The position numbers were made by a program, and so were the translations under genes. Shown piece by piece: positions 38,701-50,832 of a stretch of 64,000 nucleotides of DNA (positions are counted from its first letter, which is position 1; every line of letters begins with the position of its first letter). The notes beneath the pieces were generated by a model, which saw only the letters and a program-made list of their open reading frames with translations, made no database searches and had not been told where the DNA came from. Source of the DNA: Rotaria socialis (taxonomy: Eukaryota; Rotifera; Eurotatoria; Philodinida; Philodinidae); contig CAJNYU010001911.1 in NCBI GenBank assembly GCA_905331475.1, positions 1-64,000 of the forward strand. The letters run 5' to 3'.

Positions 38701-41700
38701 AGCAACAATTCTCTAATGCTTCGACAAACTTCAATGCACGTAAGGAATCAAGAGGTATTTTAATTTTTATTATGCTTTTAACAAAAAATTGATCGATATA
38801 TCAAGTGCTTCAAAAATTTGGCCGTAAAAAAAGCCATAAATAGCAAATAGTATGTAATATAAACAGTTTAAAATAGAATGTCTAGAAGTTATAATCAGAC
38901 TGTTTGTTACTCAAGGGTAAATTTGAATCAACAATGATTGTAATAACTTATATATTAATTGAGTTTAGAAAAAGAAATATTCGAACTCGAGGTTAAATTT
39001 ACATTAAAATACTTTCGAAAATCAATAACGTTCTTTTTTTAGTTTCGAACAAACATCAAGTATTTTGCTTAGGTAGCTTAATTAGTCTTAATAAAGCAAT
39101 ATTTCGTTATAATTCAGATTTGTTTAGTTGTAAAAGTTTTGAAATATTAAAAGATTTCATCTCGATATTTATCTTCTTTTCTGTTTTGTTTGAAAATTTC
39201 ATTCTCTTTTGAAAACAATCGAGACTTAAATTTTGCTCATAATAAAAACAAAGACGTTTTCATACCAGCCATTAATTGTCCTTGTTTTTCTCGTCGACGT
39301 CGTTCAACTTCAATAGCAATTTTTCGTTTGTAATTTTCCAAAACGAATGGCTTATAAATATCAGCCACATCTTCAACTGTAAACGATGTTGGCGTCGTAA
39401 CTGGTTGTTTGTAACGCAAATGTTCTTTTCGTACTTGATATAAATGTTCAGCAGATAAACTACGACCTAATTTACTTGTTGTTTCTTCAATAAATTCTCT
39501 ATTGCGATCTTGTCTCATGAGTGCTTTATCGCGTGCAATTGTCTCCACATGTCGTACACTTTCTTTCATACTATGATTTAATTGTGAGATATAGAAATCG
39601 GCAATGAGATCGCTTGGCCGATCGAGCAATGAACGATTGACTGTTGATAGGTAACGTGATAATTGTCTTTGATTTGGTATTGTTTTTCGTTGATTGTCAT
39701 CGATTGTTTGCTGTTGTTGTTCTTCTTCTTCATCTGACCAAAACGATGAATTTGATTTAATATCAACGTCACTATCATTATCAACAGGGTTCATCTGAGA
39801 TGTTGTGGTTGGCGGTGGTGGTGGTTGCTGATGACCTTTATTTTTTGCATATTGCGAAGCATTCGATACTTGACCAGCAATAGTTGCGTCAACGCCACGA
39901 AAACGATCGTGCATGATTTCATAGAACATATCAAGATTTGGGCCTGGTGTACTGAAGCTTGGACGACCATTAGTTGGAGTTTGTGCCGTCTATATAAAAA
40001 AAAACGAATATTTTACTTTTCTGAATAAGCCCATGTATCATCTAGACTAAATTCTAGTATTCATTTTGTTTTTCTTTTGTTGTCCTGGTTGATGCTAAAT
40101 TTAGACTATTGTAAACCTTAATTCATCAAGGTCGATAGGAATAGATTGAAAATAGATGTTGTCCTGCATGCTTTCACAATATCTTCAAGGTTGGTGAAGA
40201 TCCCCCTCATAACAAAGCAAAGCAAAAGAAAAGAAAAGATTAACAAATGCCTTTATTTTTCTAGTAAACTTTACGAAACCATGATTTTCAAACTTCAAGC
40301 CATAGCTATAAGTGATTTATTATTGTAATACGGCATCTCAGATATCATCATAAAAGCCGGGTAGAAGTTAAATAGCATTAATCCATTAGAAAATCGAGCT
40401 GTTTTTTTCACTTAATTTTAAAAATTATTATTTTGTCTTAATACAATACAAGGTTATGTTGATTTTCATTTATATAGGCTGTTTTTTTACAATATTTGCT
40501 TCCCGTTATAAAATTATATCTGAGCGTATGTATTTTGGCTTCTGCTGAGTTTCTTTTAAGTTATGAGAATTCACTTCAATACATTTATCAACTTCTAGCT
40601 TTTTATTGTCTTCATCGGGATTAGTAAAAGTTACAAAAGAAGCTGAATAGAAAGCGATTCATCTCATAAAACTGAGAAATACTACTAGTCATTCATTGTC
40701 TCTTACATAGTGCTTCACGGTCATACACATTGAACGCTATATTTCTTTTAAGATTCATTTATTATCAAAGCAATCGAATCTATCTGTAAACTTTAGAAAT
40801 ATTCCTTTTTCTTGTGAACTACACTGAAGAACACCGGAACAAGAATTCTGTTTTCGCTCTACTTAAAATAGTATCAAAATAATTGAAAAACAATTGAGTT
40901 GATAATCAAAATTCTCCAGGCTCGTATAATCTTGATGAAAAATTTTTCTCCATTAGTTTATAAAATCACAACAAAACAATTGAGAATTTGATTACTATGC
41001 AGTTTCGAGGGTTCCTTTTTCATTTTAATAGTGTTATAAAAATTCTCTTTTGTTCATTTCTTTTTTTTTTTTTGAAATAGTTTATCTTTCTACTTATATC
41101 ACGATCTATGAAAGTGTTCAAATAGATCGAATTTCTGTTTGATAATTGATCGATCAATCCTTACATAATCTAATCTTTTAATATAACCCATAAGTGAAGG
41201 CTGTTGTATATCCGACAGATTGTAGGGAAGAAAACGAATGAAAATCTTATTCGCAATAACACAGCAAATATTTTGCTTTCGCCTTCACTAGAGGTCATTT
41301 TCTTGGATTATGAATTTTTATGAGATATAACCCGATTTAAAAAGTTGACTTCATATTCTGCTTTATCAAATCAATACATCTTAAAAAAAAGGAATAATGC
41401 TTACCGAAGTATGTGACTTTTGTGACCGACGATCAGTGTCAAAGCCACCTGATTGTGCATCAATATTTTCATTTAAACTTCCAGTCATAATTGGGCTGTA
41501 GGTTGATAATAATGGCGATAGAATTCCAGCGCCAAGCGATGATGTTGGCGTTGATGATGTTATTTGTCCATCGAAGCTCGTACTCAAACGAAGACGTCTT
41601 TCTCTATCAATAGCTCGTTTCATCTTAAACGATTCTAATGCTGGTGACATATGTATATCTTGCACATCTTCATATGTGTACGAACGCATGTTACTACGAG

Positions 41701-44700
41701 TTTGAATATTTCGATTTTCTTCTCGTCGTAAATCATCTAAATATGTCGATGAAAAACATCGTATTAAATCATGATTTAATTCACGTTGTAATGATTGATT
41801 TTCCAGAGAACGTAAATAACGATTGAAATTTTGATCTAATTGTTTAATGCGATTTGCATCGCTTAGATAATTTCCATCGATTAAACTTTTATTAACATTT
41901 TTCATTATTTGTGTATGTGTACGATTTGTATTCAAACCACGACTATAAAATGGTGAACGCTTTTGTTGTGGTTCATCTTCATCACTATCAATTGGATAGT
42001 CAATTGGAGGTTCTTCTTGTGCATAGTATTGACTAACATAAGGTTTGTGTTGTGATGATATTGGTGGTGAGAAAATTTGTTGATGAAGATACTTCTGATT
42101 GGTTGATGAAACAAGACGATCAACCGATTGTTGAAATGCTTGTGGTGAACGTCCACGTTTTCTACCAGCTAAACGTTCACGTGCTTCATCAAGATAGGAT
42201 CGTGATGTTGTCGATGGATCGAAACGAACATTTTGAACTTTATTTGGTGGTGATCGTCGCAATGTTGACAGTGAACCATTGGTTGATGTTATTGTATCCA
42301 TACGTGTTGGTGAACGTTTTGTTGGATGTCGATGTTCTGGACTTGTACTTGATGTGCGTGAGCGTTTTAATTGTGCATTCGGAGGTAAATCCGTAATACT
42401 ATCAAAGACAATGTGCGGCTGCTGCCGTTGTTCAATCCACGAGTCTTTAAAGGAAACACATAAATAGAGAAAAACACTAGGCTATTTAAAAAGGATGGTC
42501 AGGTCACAAGAGACTAATAAAAAAGCCATTCAAATTTATCTTTCTTTCTTCCTTTTTTTTTTGTTCTTCATCATCATCTCGGCTTTATTTGCTTTTAGTT
42601 ACTATATCAATCTTACCCTGCTGGCTAACTGGTGAAGTTATACTTGGATGTGCTTGAGATTCTGATGTCTTTGAAAATAGATAAGGTGTATCAGTTACGA
42701 TAGTTGTTGGCAATGAAATTTTCTCAGCGATCGATGAAGTTCCATCGATAAATGTTATTGTATGTGGTTCTAATCCATTACCAGAACGAATATATGTTAA
42801 AGTTTTTTGTGGTTGTTTCAGTGAATCATCAGTCGAAAAATAATATCGATCAGAATCTGTTGAATGTGAACGTGGTTCAATATGTTCATTAGGAAATTTA
42901 TAAACATTATTATTATTTTGGTCGATTGCAGCAGATGAAAACTTATAACGTTTTCTTGTCAGTGGTGGTGTTGATGATGATGATACAGGATTCTGATGAT
43001 TTGATTTCGTTTTTCTTGTTGCTCTTGTTGTTGCAGACATTCTTGAGGCTCGATTATCATTTGAAGGTGAACCAAATAGATAACGATCACTAATGTGTGA
43101 AGATGGAGGTGGTAAAGTTGTTGTTGACATTGTCTGACTGTTATTATTATTATTATTATTATTATTCGAATTAGAGTTATAAACGCTATCCAAACGTAAA
43201 AGTAATCTTTTAAATTTTTCTAATTGTTCAACTTTATTTTTAACCAAGGGTAAACGTGCTTCGAGTGTAAAATAATTATCGCCTGTGTTGGCCAACGAAG
43301 GCGATGATGATGAACTGAATAGTGATGATGTTGAAGAGGATAATGAGGACGGATCGGCTATCGATTGTTGGTTATCTGAAGTACCGTTCACTAACTAGAG
43401 AGGAGGAAAAAAGAAAATATTAGTCATGTAATATGGAATGATTAACTGGTCGCCAATGTGTCACAGCTGCCGCTTAGTATGGTTTCAAAAAAGAAAAAGA
43501 AAAGTATACAGGAATAAAACGGAACACAATGAGCAAAGGAAGAAAATGTAAAAGTTTGGTGTATTGGGCTTCTCCTGTTATATTATTCTTTTTTTCTTCT
43601 TCTCTTCAATTTTTTTTTCTTTTTCAGTTCGACGCGTGTTCTTTTCTATTCTACTACAATGTAATAAGAGAGAAGAATAAAGAAGTTCTGTTTCTTTTTT
43701 ATTCCTACTTTTTTCTTCTTTGTATGTCAAAGTCGAGGTATGGAAGGCATGTAAAATTATGAGAGAGCACTATTTACATGAAATTGAACTTTTTCTTTCT
43801 CTGTTCATGCATTGATAAATGCAATGAGAAAATCATTAACCTTCATGGTACTATTCTATACCGTACCTCAAGCTTAAATATGCATGAAAGCGCATGTTTG
43901 TCGTCAGCTCTTGAAATAAAAGATGAAGAATATGTGAAGACATTTTGTGTGAGTTCTATTTGCTTTTCTTTACTTCGTCAAGTTATGCATGCCTGTGTGT
44001 GTATTTCGTCAAGAGTTTATGCTTGCAAAACATTGCCATCACAAAAGCAGCAATAGGCTCGAAGGCGAATTCCAGTAAAAACAAACATAGCACAAACCGC
44101 AACGAATAGAGGAAGAAAAAAAAAGATCCTACTTTTTTCTTCCTCGTTTTAAATATCTGCTGTGAACACTTTTTCTTAGGTTTACGTAATTCTAATTCCT
44201 AAATGATAATAAACTACTTACCATTGTGCTCGGTGAAGATATTTCAAAATTCATGTTCATTCGAATAAAATCTTACTGTGTACTGTTAGTTTAATCGGGT
44301 ATAATCATAATCGCCTTGACCACACACGCACAAGAAAAAGATAAAGTAAAAGAGAGAGAGATAGAGAGAGAGAGACAGGGAGAGGATGAGTCTATGTATG
44401 TTGTCTACTATTCAATGGTCATAAGACATGAGCGGAAAGAGAGAGAGAGACAAGAACGGAAAAGGGATGAGTTGTAAAAAGAGACGAAATCAATACTTGA
44501 AACTAATCAAAGCCATATTTATGTACGAAGAACGAGAAAGAGCAATATCGCGAGAGAAGAAAGGTTTAAGTCACATGTAAACAAGATGAACGCGCACGCG
44601 CACATTCGTTCATTTATATATAGAAGACAATGAATATGAATAGATAAAGGTAATGAACATATACATTTCGTTCTCTTTCGATAATTCGCACGAAAACATT

Positions 44701-47019
44701 GAAGAAAAAGATCGATTGCCTGCTTGCCTATTGCTTTCTATGACCTTCAAGATATATGCGAGACAGAGGAAGCATGTGGTTGAATGAAACCAAGGAAGAT
44801 CAAAATAAATATTTTCCTTACGTGTATAAATCGTCTACGAGCAATAGAAACCAAATCTCAGCGTTGTTGCTTTCATTTATCCTTGCCGTTTTATTTCATT
44901 CTCTCTTCTAAGTTTTTCTTCTTATCACTCAAAAAAAAATCTAGTTATAAGTATTTTATTGATGGTTGGTGGTTTTATTTTTGTCAACTGGATAACGATT
45001 ATAAAAAAAAATTAGAATGTAAAATGTTGACAAAATGACAACCGCAACGACAACAAACGTTTACTACTATACATATTTGCATTTAAGCTATTGCGCTATT
45101 TATTTGTTATTTTTTTCCTCTGTGTTCGTAGATATACTCTTTCTTTGATTTTATTTCTCTCATTCGGTTTGTCGATTCTTCTGAAATTAAATTGCCTTTT
45201 CTTTCTTTTAGATTTCAAGTAGAGTAGGTAAAGAAGAATAGTAAAAATTGCAAGAAAAGAAAAAATAAAAAAAATAAAAACATACATGAGTGTATATACA
45301 CGAGCGTAGACCGCATACGTTCGCATGCGTAAACGAAGCCATATTTAGTACCTCTTTTTTTATAATGGTCAAATGAACTAAGAACGATAAGTAAGGATTG
45401 AGTTCAGCGACGCAAATAGAACATGCAACCATGCATATTCTGTTTGTTCGCTTTATTTCTCTCGATTAATGAAGAAAAAGAAACGACAGCATTTATTCTA
45501 GTTGAACAATTTTCAATCTGAATTCCTACTTAATAATAATACCATAAAGAATTTTAATAGTTACAATTATTTCGATGACAAATAATGCTTAATCATGACT
45601 ATTTACTCCGCATTGTGCCAGGAGACACTGTAGTACGTTTTTTTTCTTCTACTTAAATATTATTTCACCTTCAGCATTCTTTTTGAAATAACAACAAACA
45701 AAAAAAAGTCGAAATAATTGTGACGCAATTGAGTCGCTTTGAAATTTTGCGCCGGCATGTAACAACACATCACGAACATGCGCGTTACACTTGAAAATTT
45801 TCGCTTCACTACTACCGCTCTCCTACTTGCTTTGTCTCGCGTCTTCTTATGCATGTTTTTACACCAGCTGTATGCTCGTTTATACGAGTGCTTGTGTCGT
45901 CTTTCGAAAACAATCACACTTCACTAACCGTTCGCTGCTATTTACTCAGCATGTGCTTTAAATCTTACGTGACGTTCAGTCAGTTAGAATCGATAACTTA
46001 TCGAACTATGAACACATACACATATATTGAACAGGTTAAATAAAGAAACAAAGGAAATTTATTTACCTGTCGGTCAATACCTCTTCGAATAGACGCAATC
46101 AAAGAAATGTAACGGTGACGATAAGAAAAGATCGTCAATGCATATAAGTACGAAGAACGATATTAAAGTTAATTTGAGAAGCAGTCAAATTGAATTATTG
46201 TTCCCGGTTTGGAGGTGACTGCTTCTGCTTAGTCAAATATAAATAATAGCGAAAAAACCCGAAGAAAAGAAATGAAATAGAGACCAAGAAAAGAAATTTA
46301 TAAATTCAATGCTGTTGCTTTCTACAATCATCGCTTCGCCTACACGCCCTGTACTATTCATGCTGCCAACGCTTTTCGTTCTTTTAAAAAAATGCACACC
46401 ATCTTTATAAAATAAATATTATGTGCACAATGCATCACACATACATAAACCGGATGCCAGTGTTCACCATAAACTAGTACAGATTCACGCTCTCCTTTCT
46501 GTCTTTGTCGCTCGTTTTTTTTTCGTACTTATAAAAACATCATGAAGAATTGCGGAATAAAAAATAATTGAGTAACTCATGTGCTCGCGTATTTTATTGT
46601 GTGTATGTACATGTATTGTCATTTCATCTCAAGTCAATATTGAACCTGGCTTATCGTTGTTCAACAGATGATACTACTCCAGTGTCGTTCTTTTTCGTTT
46701 CTCTCGTTCTCTGTCAAATTATCAAAAGATTACTTGAACTTCATCGTGATGTGGTCGTAGTCTTCTTTATTTGATTTTCTCTCTCTGTCTTTTGGCCACT
46801 TATGTCATTACAATACGAGGCGGCATAACCTTTGGACTAGAATAGTAATAGGCAAATGACTTTGAACAGAATTTTTTGCTTCTGTATATGTACATGATTT
46901 CTCTCAATTCCTTTTAGAAAGAACGGGTGCAATAAGCGGGAGGGGGATGCTGAATCGAGCTTGAATATACACTACGTTCGAAGGTCAATGTTGTAGTTCT
47001 TCGCTCGATAATTTGTGCC

Positions 47020-47053
<34 letters not shown>

Positions 47054-47555
47054 GTGTATGATCTGAATTTCAAGACAATGATAATCTTTTAGTTCTATAC
47101 AATGACGAAACGATATCAATTTATCGTTACTTTATACTAAACGAAAATAGCGAACGTGGACACCTATAGAGATATTCGATTTCAGAGAAAGCCGAACAAA
47201 ATCGTTACGTCCTGTATGTATGACATAACTAGCAAATACTCATAAGTAGAAATGAGAAGGTACTCTGCCCATCAACTTCCACTTGAAAAATAAGAGTGAG
47301 AAAATGAAGAGCGCATACACGAATGTGTATGCATATATGTATACAAGTTTTAATACCACTTACTTCATTTACGACTGATTGTGACACCGTTGCCGATTGA
47401 GGATACGAACGACGATACTGTCGGCGAGCATGTAAAGGCATAGGTGGTGGAGGTGTTTTAAAAGAGTATAATGTACGAAGCATTGCATCAGCATAAGTAT
47501 CAACTTTTGATAATGAACAACCTACAGTTTGTTGAATCGAAGATATATGTGGCAT
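20332..47555 (-). CDS. giant low-complexity, probably disordered protein, 4,287 aa, 20 exons
   Basis: I joined 20 exons: 47555-47364, 43394-42617, 42444-41405, 39989-39266, 38594-38017, 37184-36113, 35891-35698, 35451-35338, 35027-32490, 31021-30826, 27578-26928, 26855-26254, 26112-25822, 25616-25251, 25043-24969, 24421-23881, 23668-22775, 22707-22081, 21770-20492, 20443-20332. Every junction is GT-AG and phases agree; the total of 12,864 nt is divisible by three and open to the TAA. The product is Ser/Thr/Gln/Asn/Asp-rich with poly-Q, poly-T and poly-N runs and many RR/RS motifs; I see no signal peptide, membrane span or known domain. Two exons (3 and 4) encode diverged copies of a basic helical block, EDVQDIHMSPALESFKMKR and EDVADIYKPFVLENYKRK. 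The first ATG follows an in-frame stop. A cytoskeletal or junctional scaffold is possible, but the function is unknown. The locus could also be two overlapping transcription units, given the internal first exons. Confidence 0.75.
23210..23249 (-). repeat. CAG/CTG triplet run encoding poly-Gln
   Basis: About thirteen uninterrupted GCT/CTG units inside exon 17 (23668-22775), read as CAG on the coding strand and giving a poly-Q tract flanked by further Gln. A pure triplet run is prone to length variation. Confidence 0.9.
28100..28178 (-). CDS. alternative first exon of a shorter isoform (MKKTVELQAS...)
   Basis: ATG with an in-frame TAA just upstream and no acceptor between them opens 26 codons (MKKTVELQASTIVPSGSSIK onward). 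It ends in phase 1 at a GTAAGA donor. The upstream exon 31021-30826 also ends in phase 1, and both fit the acceptor at 27578. A transcript starting here would encode a protein of about 1,840 residues from the last ten exons. It suggests an internal promoter in the 3.2-kb intron. Confidence 0.55.
28716..28753. repeat. (TC)n microsatellite
   Basis: A perfect TC dinucleotide run of about 38 bp in intron 10 of the giant gene. Confidence 0.95.
29756..29783. repeat. (TC)n microsatellite
   Basis: A second perfect TC run of about 28 bp in the same intron. Confidence 0.95.
31022..32489 (-). other. intron 9 of the giant gene
   Basis: About 1.5 kb, containing the tentative 31909-31986 exon. Apart from a GA run near 32010-32030, nothing else was recognised. 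Confidence 0.4.
31909..31986 (-). CDS. possible alternative first exon with hydrophobic leader (26 aa)
   Basis: ATG followed by 26 codons (N-terminal MTKTASFLIILLL) ending at a GTAAGC donor in phase 0, the phase needed to join the exon at 31021. The hydrophobic run resembles a short signal peptide. No in-frame stop lies close upstream, so this is tentative. A cassette exon or chance are alternatives. Confidence 0.25.
37185..38016 (-). other. intron 5 of the giant gene
   Basis: About 830 bp. It contains a GC-richer hairpin-forming segment near 37904-37941 that includes a tRNA B-box-like GGTTCGAGTCC, but no complete tRNA. Otherwise nothing was recognised. Confidence 0.4.
39990..41404 (-). other. 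intron 3 of the giant gene, no other feature seen
   Basis: About 1.4 kb between the exons that end at 41405 and start at 39989. It is AT-rich, without a supported coding frame or recognisable repeat. Confidence 0.5.
43139..43166 (-). repeat. TTA/AAT triplet run encoding poly-Asn
   Basis: About nine ATT/TTA units in exon 2 of the giant gene, read as AAT/AAC (Asn) on the coding strand. Confidence 0.8.
44222..44260 (-). CDS. possible alternative first exon of the giant gene (13 aa)
   Basis: An ATG preceded by an in-frame TAA opens 13 codons (MNMNFEISSPSTM) that end exactly at a consensus GTAAGT donor in phase 0. That phase is identical to exon 1 (47555-47364), and it would splice to the exon at 43394. 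Just upstream lies a purine-rich GA tract (44350-44375). This would replace the 64-residue N-terminus. Confidence 0.45.
44350..44375. repeat. (GA)n microsatellite
   Basis: A nearly perfect GA run with one interruption, just upstream (in the sense of the minus-strand gene) of the possible alternative first exon. GA tracts are common near animal core promoters. Confidence 0.85.
47021..47050. repeat. (CATA)n tetranucleotide repeat
   Basis: Seven or so CATA units in intron 1 of the giant gene. Confidence 0.9.
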
Positions 47556-48647
47556 AGTTTTAGATTCTGGTTTTTTTTTCTAGTTTTATAATTCTAATCT
47601 GCTGATATTGTCAATTAAAGCCATCTGAAAAAACAAAGAGTTCATTTTTTTTTCTATATTATAGTAAAATTTATGTACAAAATGAAGTGGTTGAAATACA
47701 TGAAAAAAAGTTGAGCTGTGAAATTGGACGGATCAAATAGAAATTTTATAGCGATATGAGTATGTGCAGTCATTTTAAGAGTGCACATTAAAAAATAAAA
47801 CAACGAATTTGACGATCAAAAGTCATAAATATTATCAATGAACTTACTTGACATTTCTTTTCTTTTTTTTTATGTTGAATGAACAACTTGTCAAATCATT
47901 AAATTCAGCAATTATTATTCACTAAAAATTTCAAACTGATTGATCTATATCATATAATGCGTCTGTATGTTTGCTGGACTGCCTATTACTTATGTGAAGA
48001 AAATGGTACCAACGTATCGTATCACCAAAGCTCACATAGTGTTATACTACGTGTCACTTGTCCTATGAGACACTCGGCGAGACGAAACTAAAAAGCAAAG
48101 AATATGACTAAAATATATGTATACACATATACATATATACACAAACTGTTGAGCAACTGCGACAGACAATTAACCTCCTTGACGAGCGCGTATAGTTCAA
48201 TAGTCAACGTTAAATATATGTATATACACTTGTCCCTCCCAGATATGTACGACCCTTACTAGATACGACCACACCCATATATATATATATACATTTATGG
48301 CAAAGATGTCTAACGATGGTAATTTTTTCGTCTTTTTCTTATGAATATAAATAAATGTGTCTACCAACGGAAGATCTTCACTTGTTTATATAGAGATATG
48401 CGTTTGACTCATCGTTGACTATTCGACATATACTTCAATTATCTAATGAGGCTGACTATGTTCATTCACGCGCACGATGTCGTGCAAAGATAGTTGAATA
48501 GTGATAAGACAAGAAAAGTTGATCGAGCAAGTGCATGTTTGCGTATAGAAGGACCGATAAATATCGACCTGTCAATCGAAAATTCTGTTCATTCTCGATT
48601 TTAATCTAGTGACATTGTCATTTTATGGCAAGATATTGTCATATGAT

Positions 48648-48682
<35 letters not shown>

Positions 48683-49180
48683 GGAGTCAATTAAACGTGC
48701 CATCGACGCTGCAAACTATATGATCAATCAGATTAGACTCTTGTACGTGTGAAATTAAAACAAATTAGTGTTTGTAAGACTAGCTTTAATAAGAAAATAC
48801 ACACTTGTTCTAATAAAATAATTTTTATCAACACCGCATGAACTTCATAGTAATTTAGTATTCATTGATTTATTAAATCATAAGTAATCAGCACTTTCTT
48901 TTGACTACTAATAGACTTTCGCTGGTTATTTCAGGGATTTTGAAGAGCAAAAAAAAGGGTTCTTGACTAAAGCTGAATCAACTTAATTTTATCGCCAATA
49001 AAAAATAAAACCTATGAATACCAGTGTTTCAAGTATCTTTAAGAAAAGAAGTATTTTTAAACTTTGCATTGACTTAAAGAAAAAAACATGATGTTAGCTT
49101 GATAAAGCAAAAAAACCTGACACCTAGCGCGTCAGGATGACGTGCATGCATTATTGTGTTTGCTTATCTTATCTCTACCA
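47556..49180. other. intergenic region between divergent genes
   Basis: Shared upstream region of the giant minus-strand gene and the plus-strand thioredoxin-fold gene. It contains AT microsatellites and the GA run. A small hairpin (CCTGAC/GTCAGG) followed by a TGACGT (CRE-like) motif lies near 49118-49143. No coding frame is supported. Confidence 0.4.
48650..48680. repeat. (GA)n microsatellite
   Basis: A perfect GA run of about 31 bp upstream of the giant gene's first exon. Confidence 0.95.
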
Positions 49181-49190
49181 TATAAATAAC
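49160..49190 (+). promoter_or_regulatory. core promoter with tandem GATA sites and TATA box
   Basis: TATAAATA at 49181-49188 lies about 45 bp before the ATG at 49233. Immediately upstream, CTTATCTTATCT contains two tandem GATA-factor sites on the opposite strand. A GATA-plus-TATA arrangement is typical of gut-expressed secreted-protein genes in invertebrates, so gut expression is a reasonable inference. Confidence 0.45.
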
Positions 49191-49232
49191 ATAATAAAAA
49201 CGAGAATGATATTTTTCTATTAAATACAACCA

Positions 49233-50072
49233 ATGCAGAGCATATTGATATTTACACTACTTGTTGGCTTTATATCAGCCCAAGCACCTATTCCAACTCG
49301 TCCAGATGGTTATGGAGTTGGCGGACCAGCGGATGCTCATGTTGTCGTGGAAATGTTTCTCGATACACTCTGTCCCAGTTGCAAAGCTTCATGGCCAACT
49401 GTTTTACAAGTGATTCAAGCTTACGGCACAAAAATTCATTTTCGTTTTCATACATTTCCACTTCCGTATCATACAAATGCGTTTGTTACTGCTCAAGGTG
49501 TACACGTTATTTCCAATGTTACAAATCGAAATTTAGATTCTATCTTTAAATATGTAACCAAAGTATTCGAAAATCAAGAAGCCTGGTATAATGATGCAAC
49601 AAAAAATATGACAATGACGCAAGTTGTTGATTCACTTGCCACATTCGTTGCACAACTTGATCTGGTAACAAAAGCTCAATTTTTGGCAGGCATGGCTAAT
49701 GATGATATCAATTTTGAAACGCGTGTTTCATGGAAATATGCTTGTTCAAGAGGTAATTTCAGCTTAGAAAAAAAATGCTATATTCGATTCATTAATTGAT
49801 ATTTAGGTGTGGTTGGTACACCAACATTTCTTATTAACGGTGTAGCTACAAGTGCTGATGACTCATGGTCACTTGCCGATTGGAAATCAGTCATCGATCC
49901 TATCTTAGCATCGAATGATGTCTTACCACCGAAAGTGGATGCTTGTCCGCCTGGTCAAACAGAATGTACCTATCTTCCCGGTAAAACAGAATGTTGTTTA
50001 GCTGGTGAACGTTGTATTCAAAATGTTGGCTGTCGATGTTTTAATTTGAAACTTGGCAATCAATGTCTTTGA
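49233..50072 (+). CDS. secreted DsbA-like thioredoxin-fold protein
   Basis: Two exons, 49233-49752 and 49807-50072, giving 261 aa. A clear signal peptide (MQSILIFTLLVGFISAQA) is followed by a thioredoxin-fold strand and a CPSC active site at residues 47-50 (FLDTLCPSCK). The cis-proline loop of the DsbA type appears as VGTPTFLING at the start of exon 2. The insertion between them is helical, as in DsbA-like proteins. The C-terminal tail is Cys-rich with eight cysteines in about 45 residues and looks like a small extracellular disulfide module. A thiol-disulfide exchange role in the secretory path or gut lumen is likely. Confidence 0.8.
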
Positions 50073-50334
50073 AATGATTGAGAATCAATTATGAATTTTT
50101 TTTTTCAATAAATTGTGCAATATGAATAGATTTGTTTTTTTGAAGAAACATTTGCAAACTTGGCAAGCATTTATTTAATTAGCTGAATCGCTTCAATTAC
50201 TTTGAGTAGCTAAAATATGAATCAAATATTCGTGTATTTTAAAATCACGTGACTTTTCAGATCCTTTCAATTCACACGAAAAATCACCATTTTAAACATG
50301 ATCAAGTATAATCATAGAGTCATATTAAAAGATT

Positions 50335-50564
50335 TTGTTTTTTTCCTGTTGTAATATTTTAATCTATTTCAAAAAACAAGCGAACGTTGATCGAGACTTG
50401 CTTCTAGACGAACACGATGAAGCTGCACATACATCAGAAATTTCGTATGGATTCGTTTCAAAAAATGAATTTCTTGCTGCTAGAAAAACAAGTTTGAATT
50501 TATTTTTAAAGTTTCCATGGCAATCGAGTAAAGTGACTAAACATTATGTTGATTCATGTGAATG
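50335..50564 (+). pseudogene. unrecognised coding fragment interrupted by a foldback element
   Basis: From about 50379 an open frame with coding-like composition (NVDRDLLLDEHDEAAHTSEI and following) runs in from an AG acceptor-like site. It is cut off by the inverted-repeat element starting at 50565. No family was recognised. It may be a decayed exon. Confidence 0.3.
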
Positions 50565-50750
50565 GATATGGTGTCCATTGAGCAAAAAAAAACATTTTAG
50601 CAAAAACCTTTGAGCGAATGCCAAACAGCGAAAAAAGTTTGAGCGAAGAGATATTCGCTGAAAATGTTTTTCGCTGTTATAATTTTCGCGCTTTTTTTTC
50701 GCTGAAAATACATTTCGCTATCTTTATTTTCGCTCAATGAACACCATATC
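50565..50750. mobile_element. 186-bp foldback element with terminal inverted repeats
   Basis: The ends GATATGGTGTCCATTGAGC (50565-50583) and its reverse complement (50732-50750) match at 18 of 19 positions. The interior contains several AGCGAA/TTCGCT motifs in opposite orientation in the two halves, so the whole element can fold into an imperfect hairpin. No coding capacity; no clear target-site duplication. MITE-like. Confidence 0.55.
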
Positions 50751-50832
50751 TAATTTCATCTCATGAGATATCTATTGGATTTCCAAATTCCAATATCGAT
50801 TGAATGAAAAATATAATAAAAAATAAAGCTTC

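Larger units (their letters stand above)
43395..47363 (-). other. first intron of the giant gene (about 4 kb)
   Basis: It contains the possible alternative exon at 44222-44260, a CATA microsatellite (about 47021-47050), a GA tract (44350-44375) and many short chance frames on both strands. No other coding sequence was supported. An enhancer or alternative-promoter region is plausible. Confidence 0.45.
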
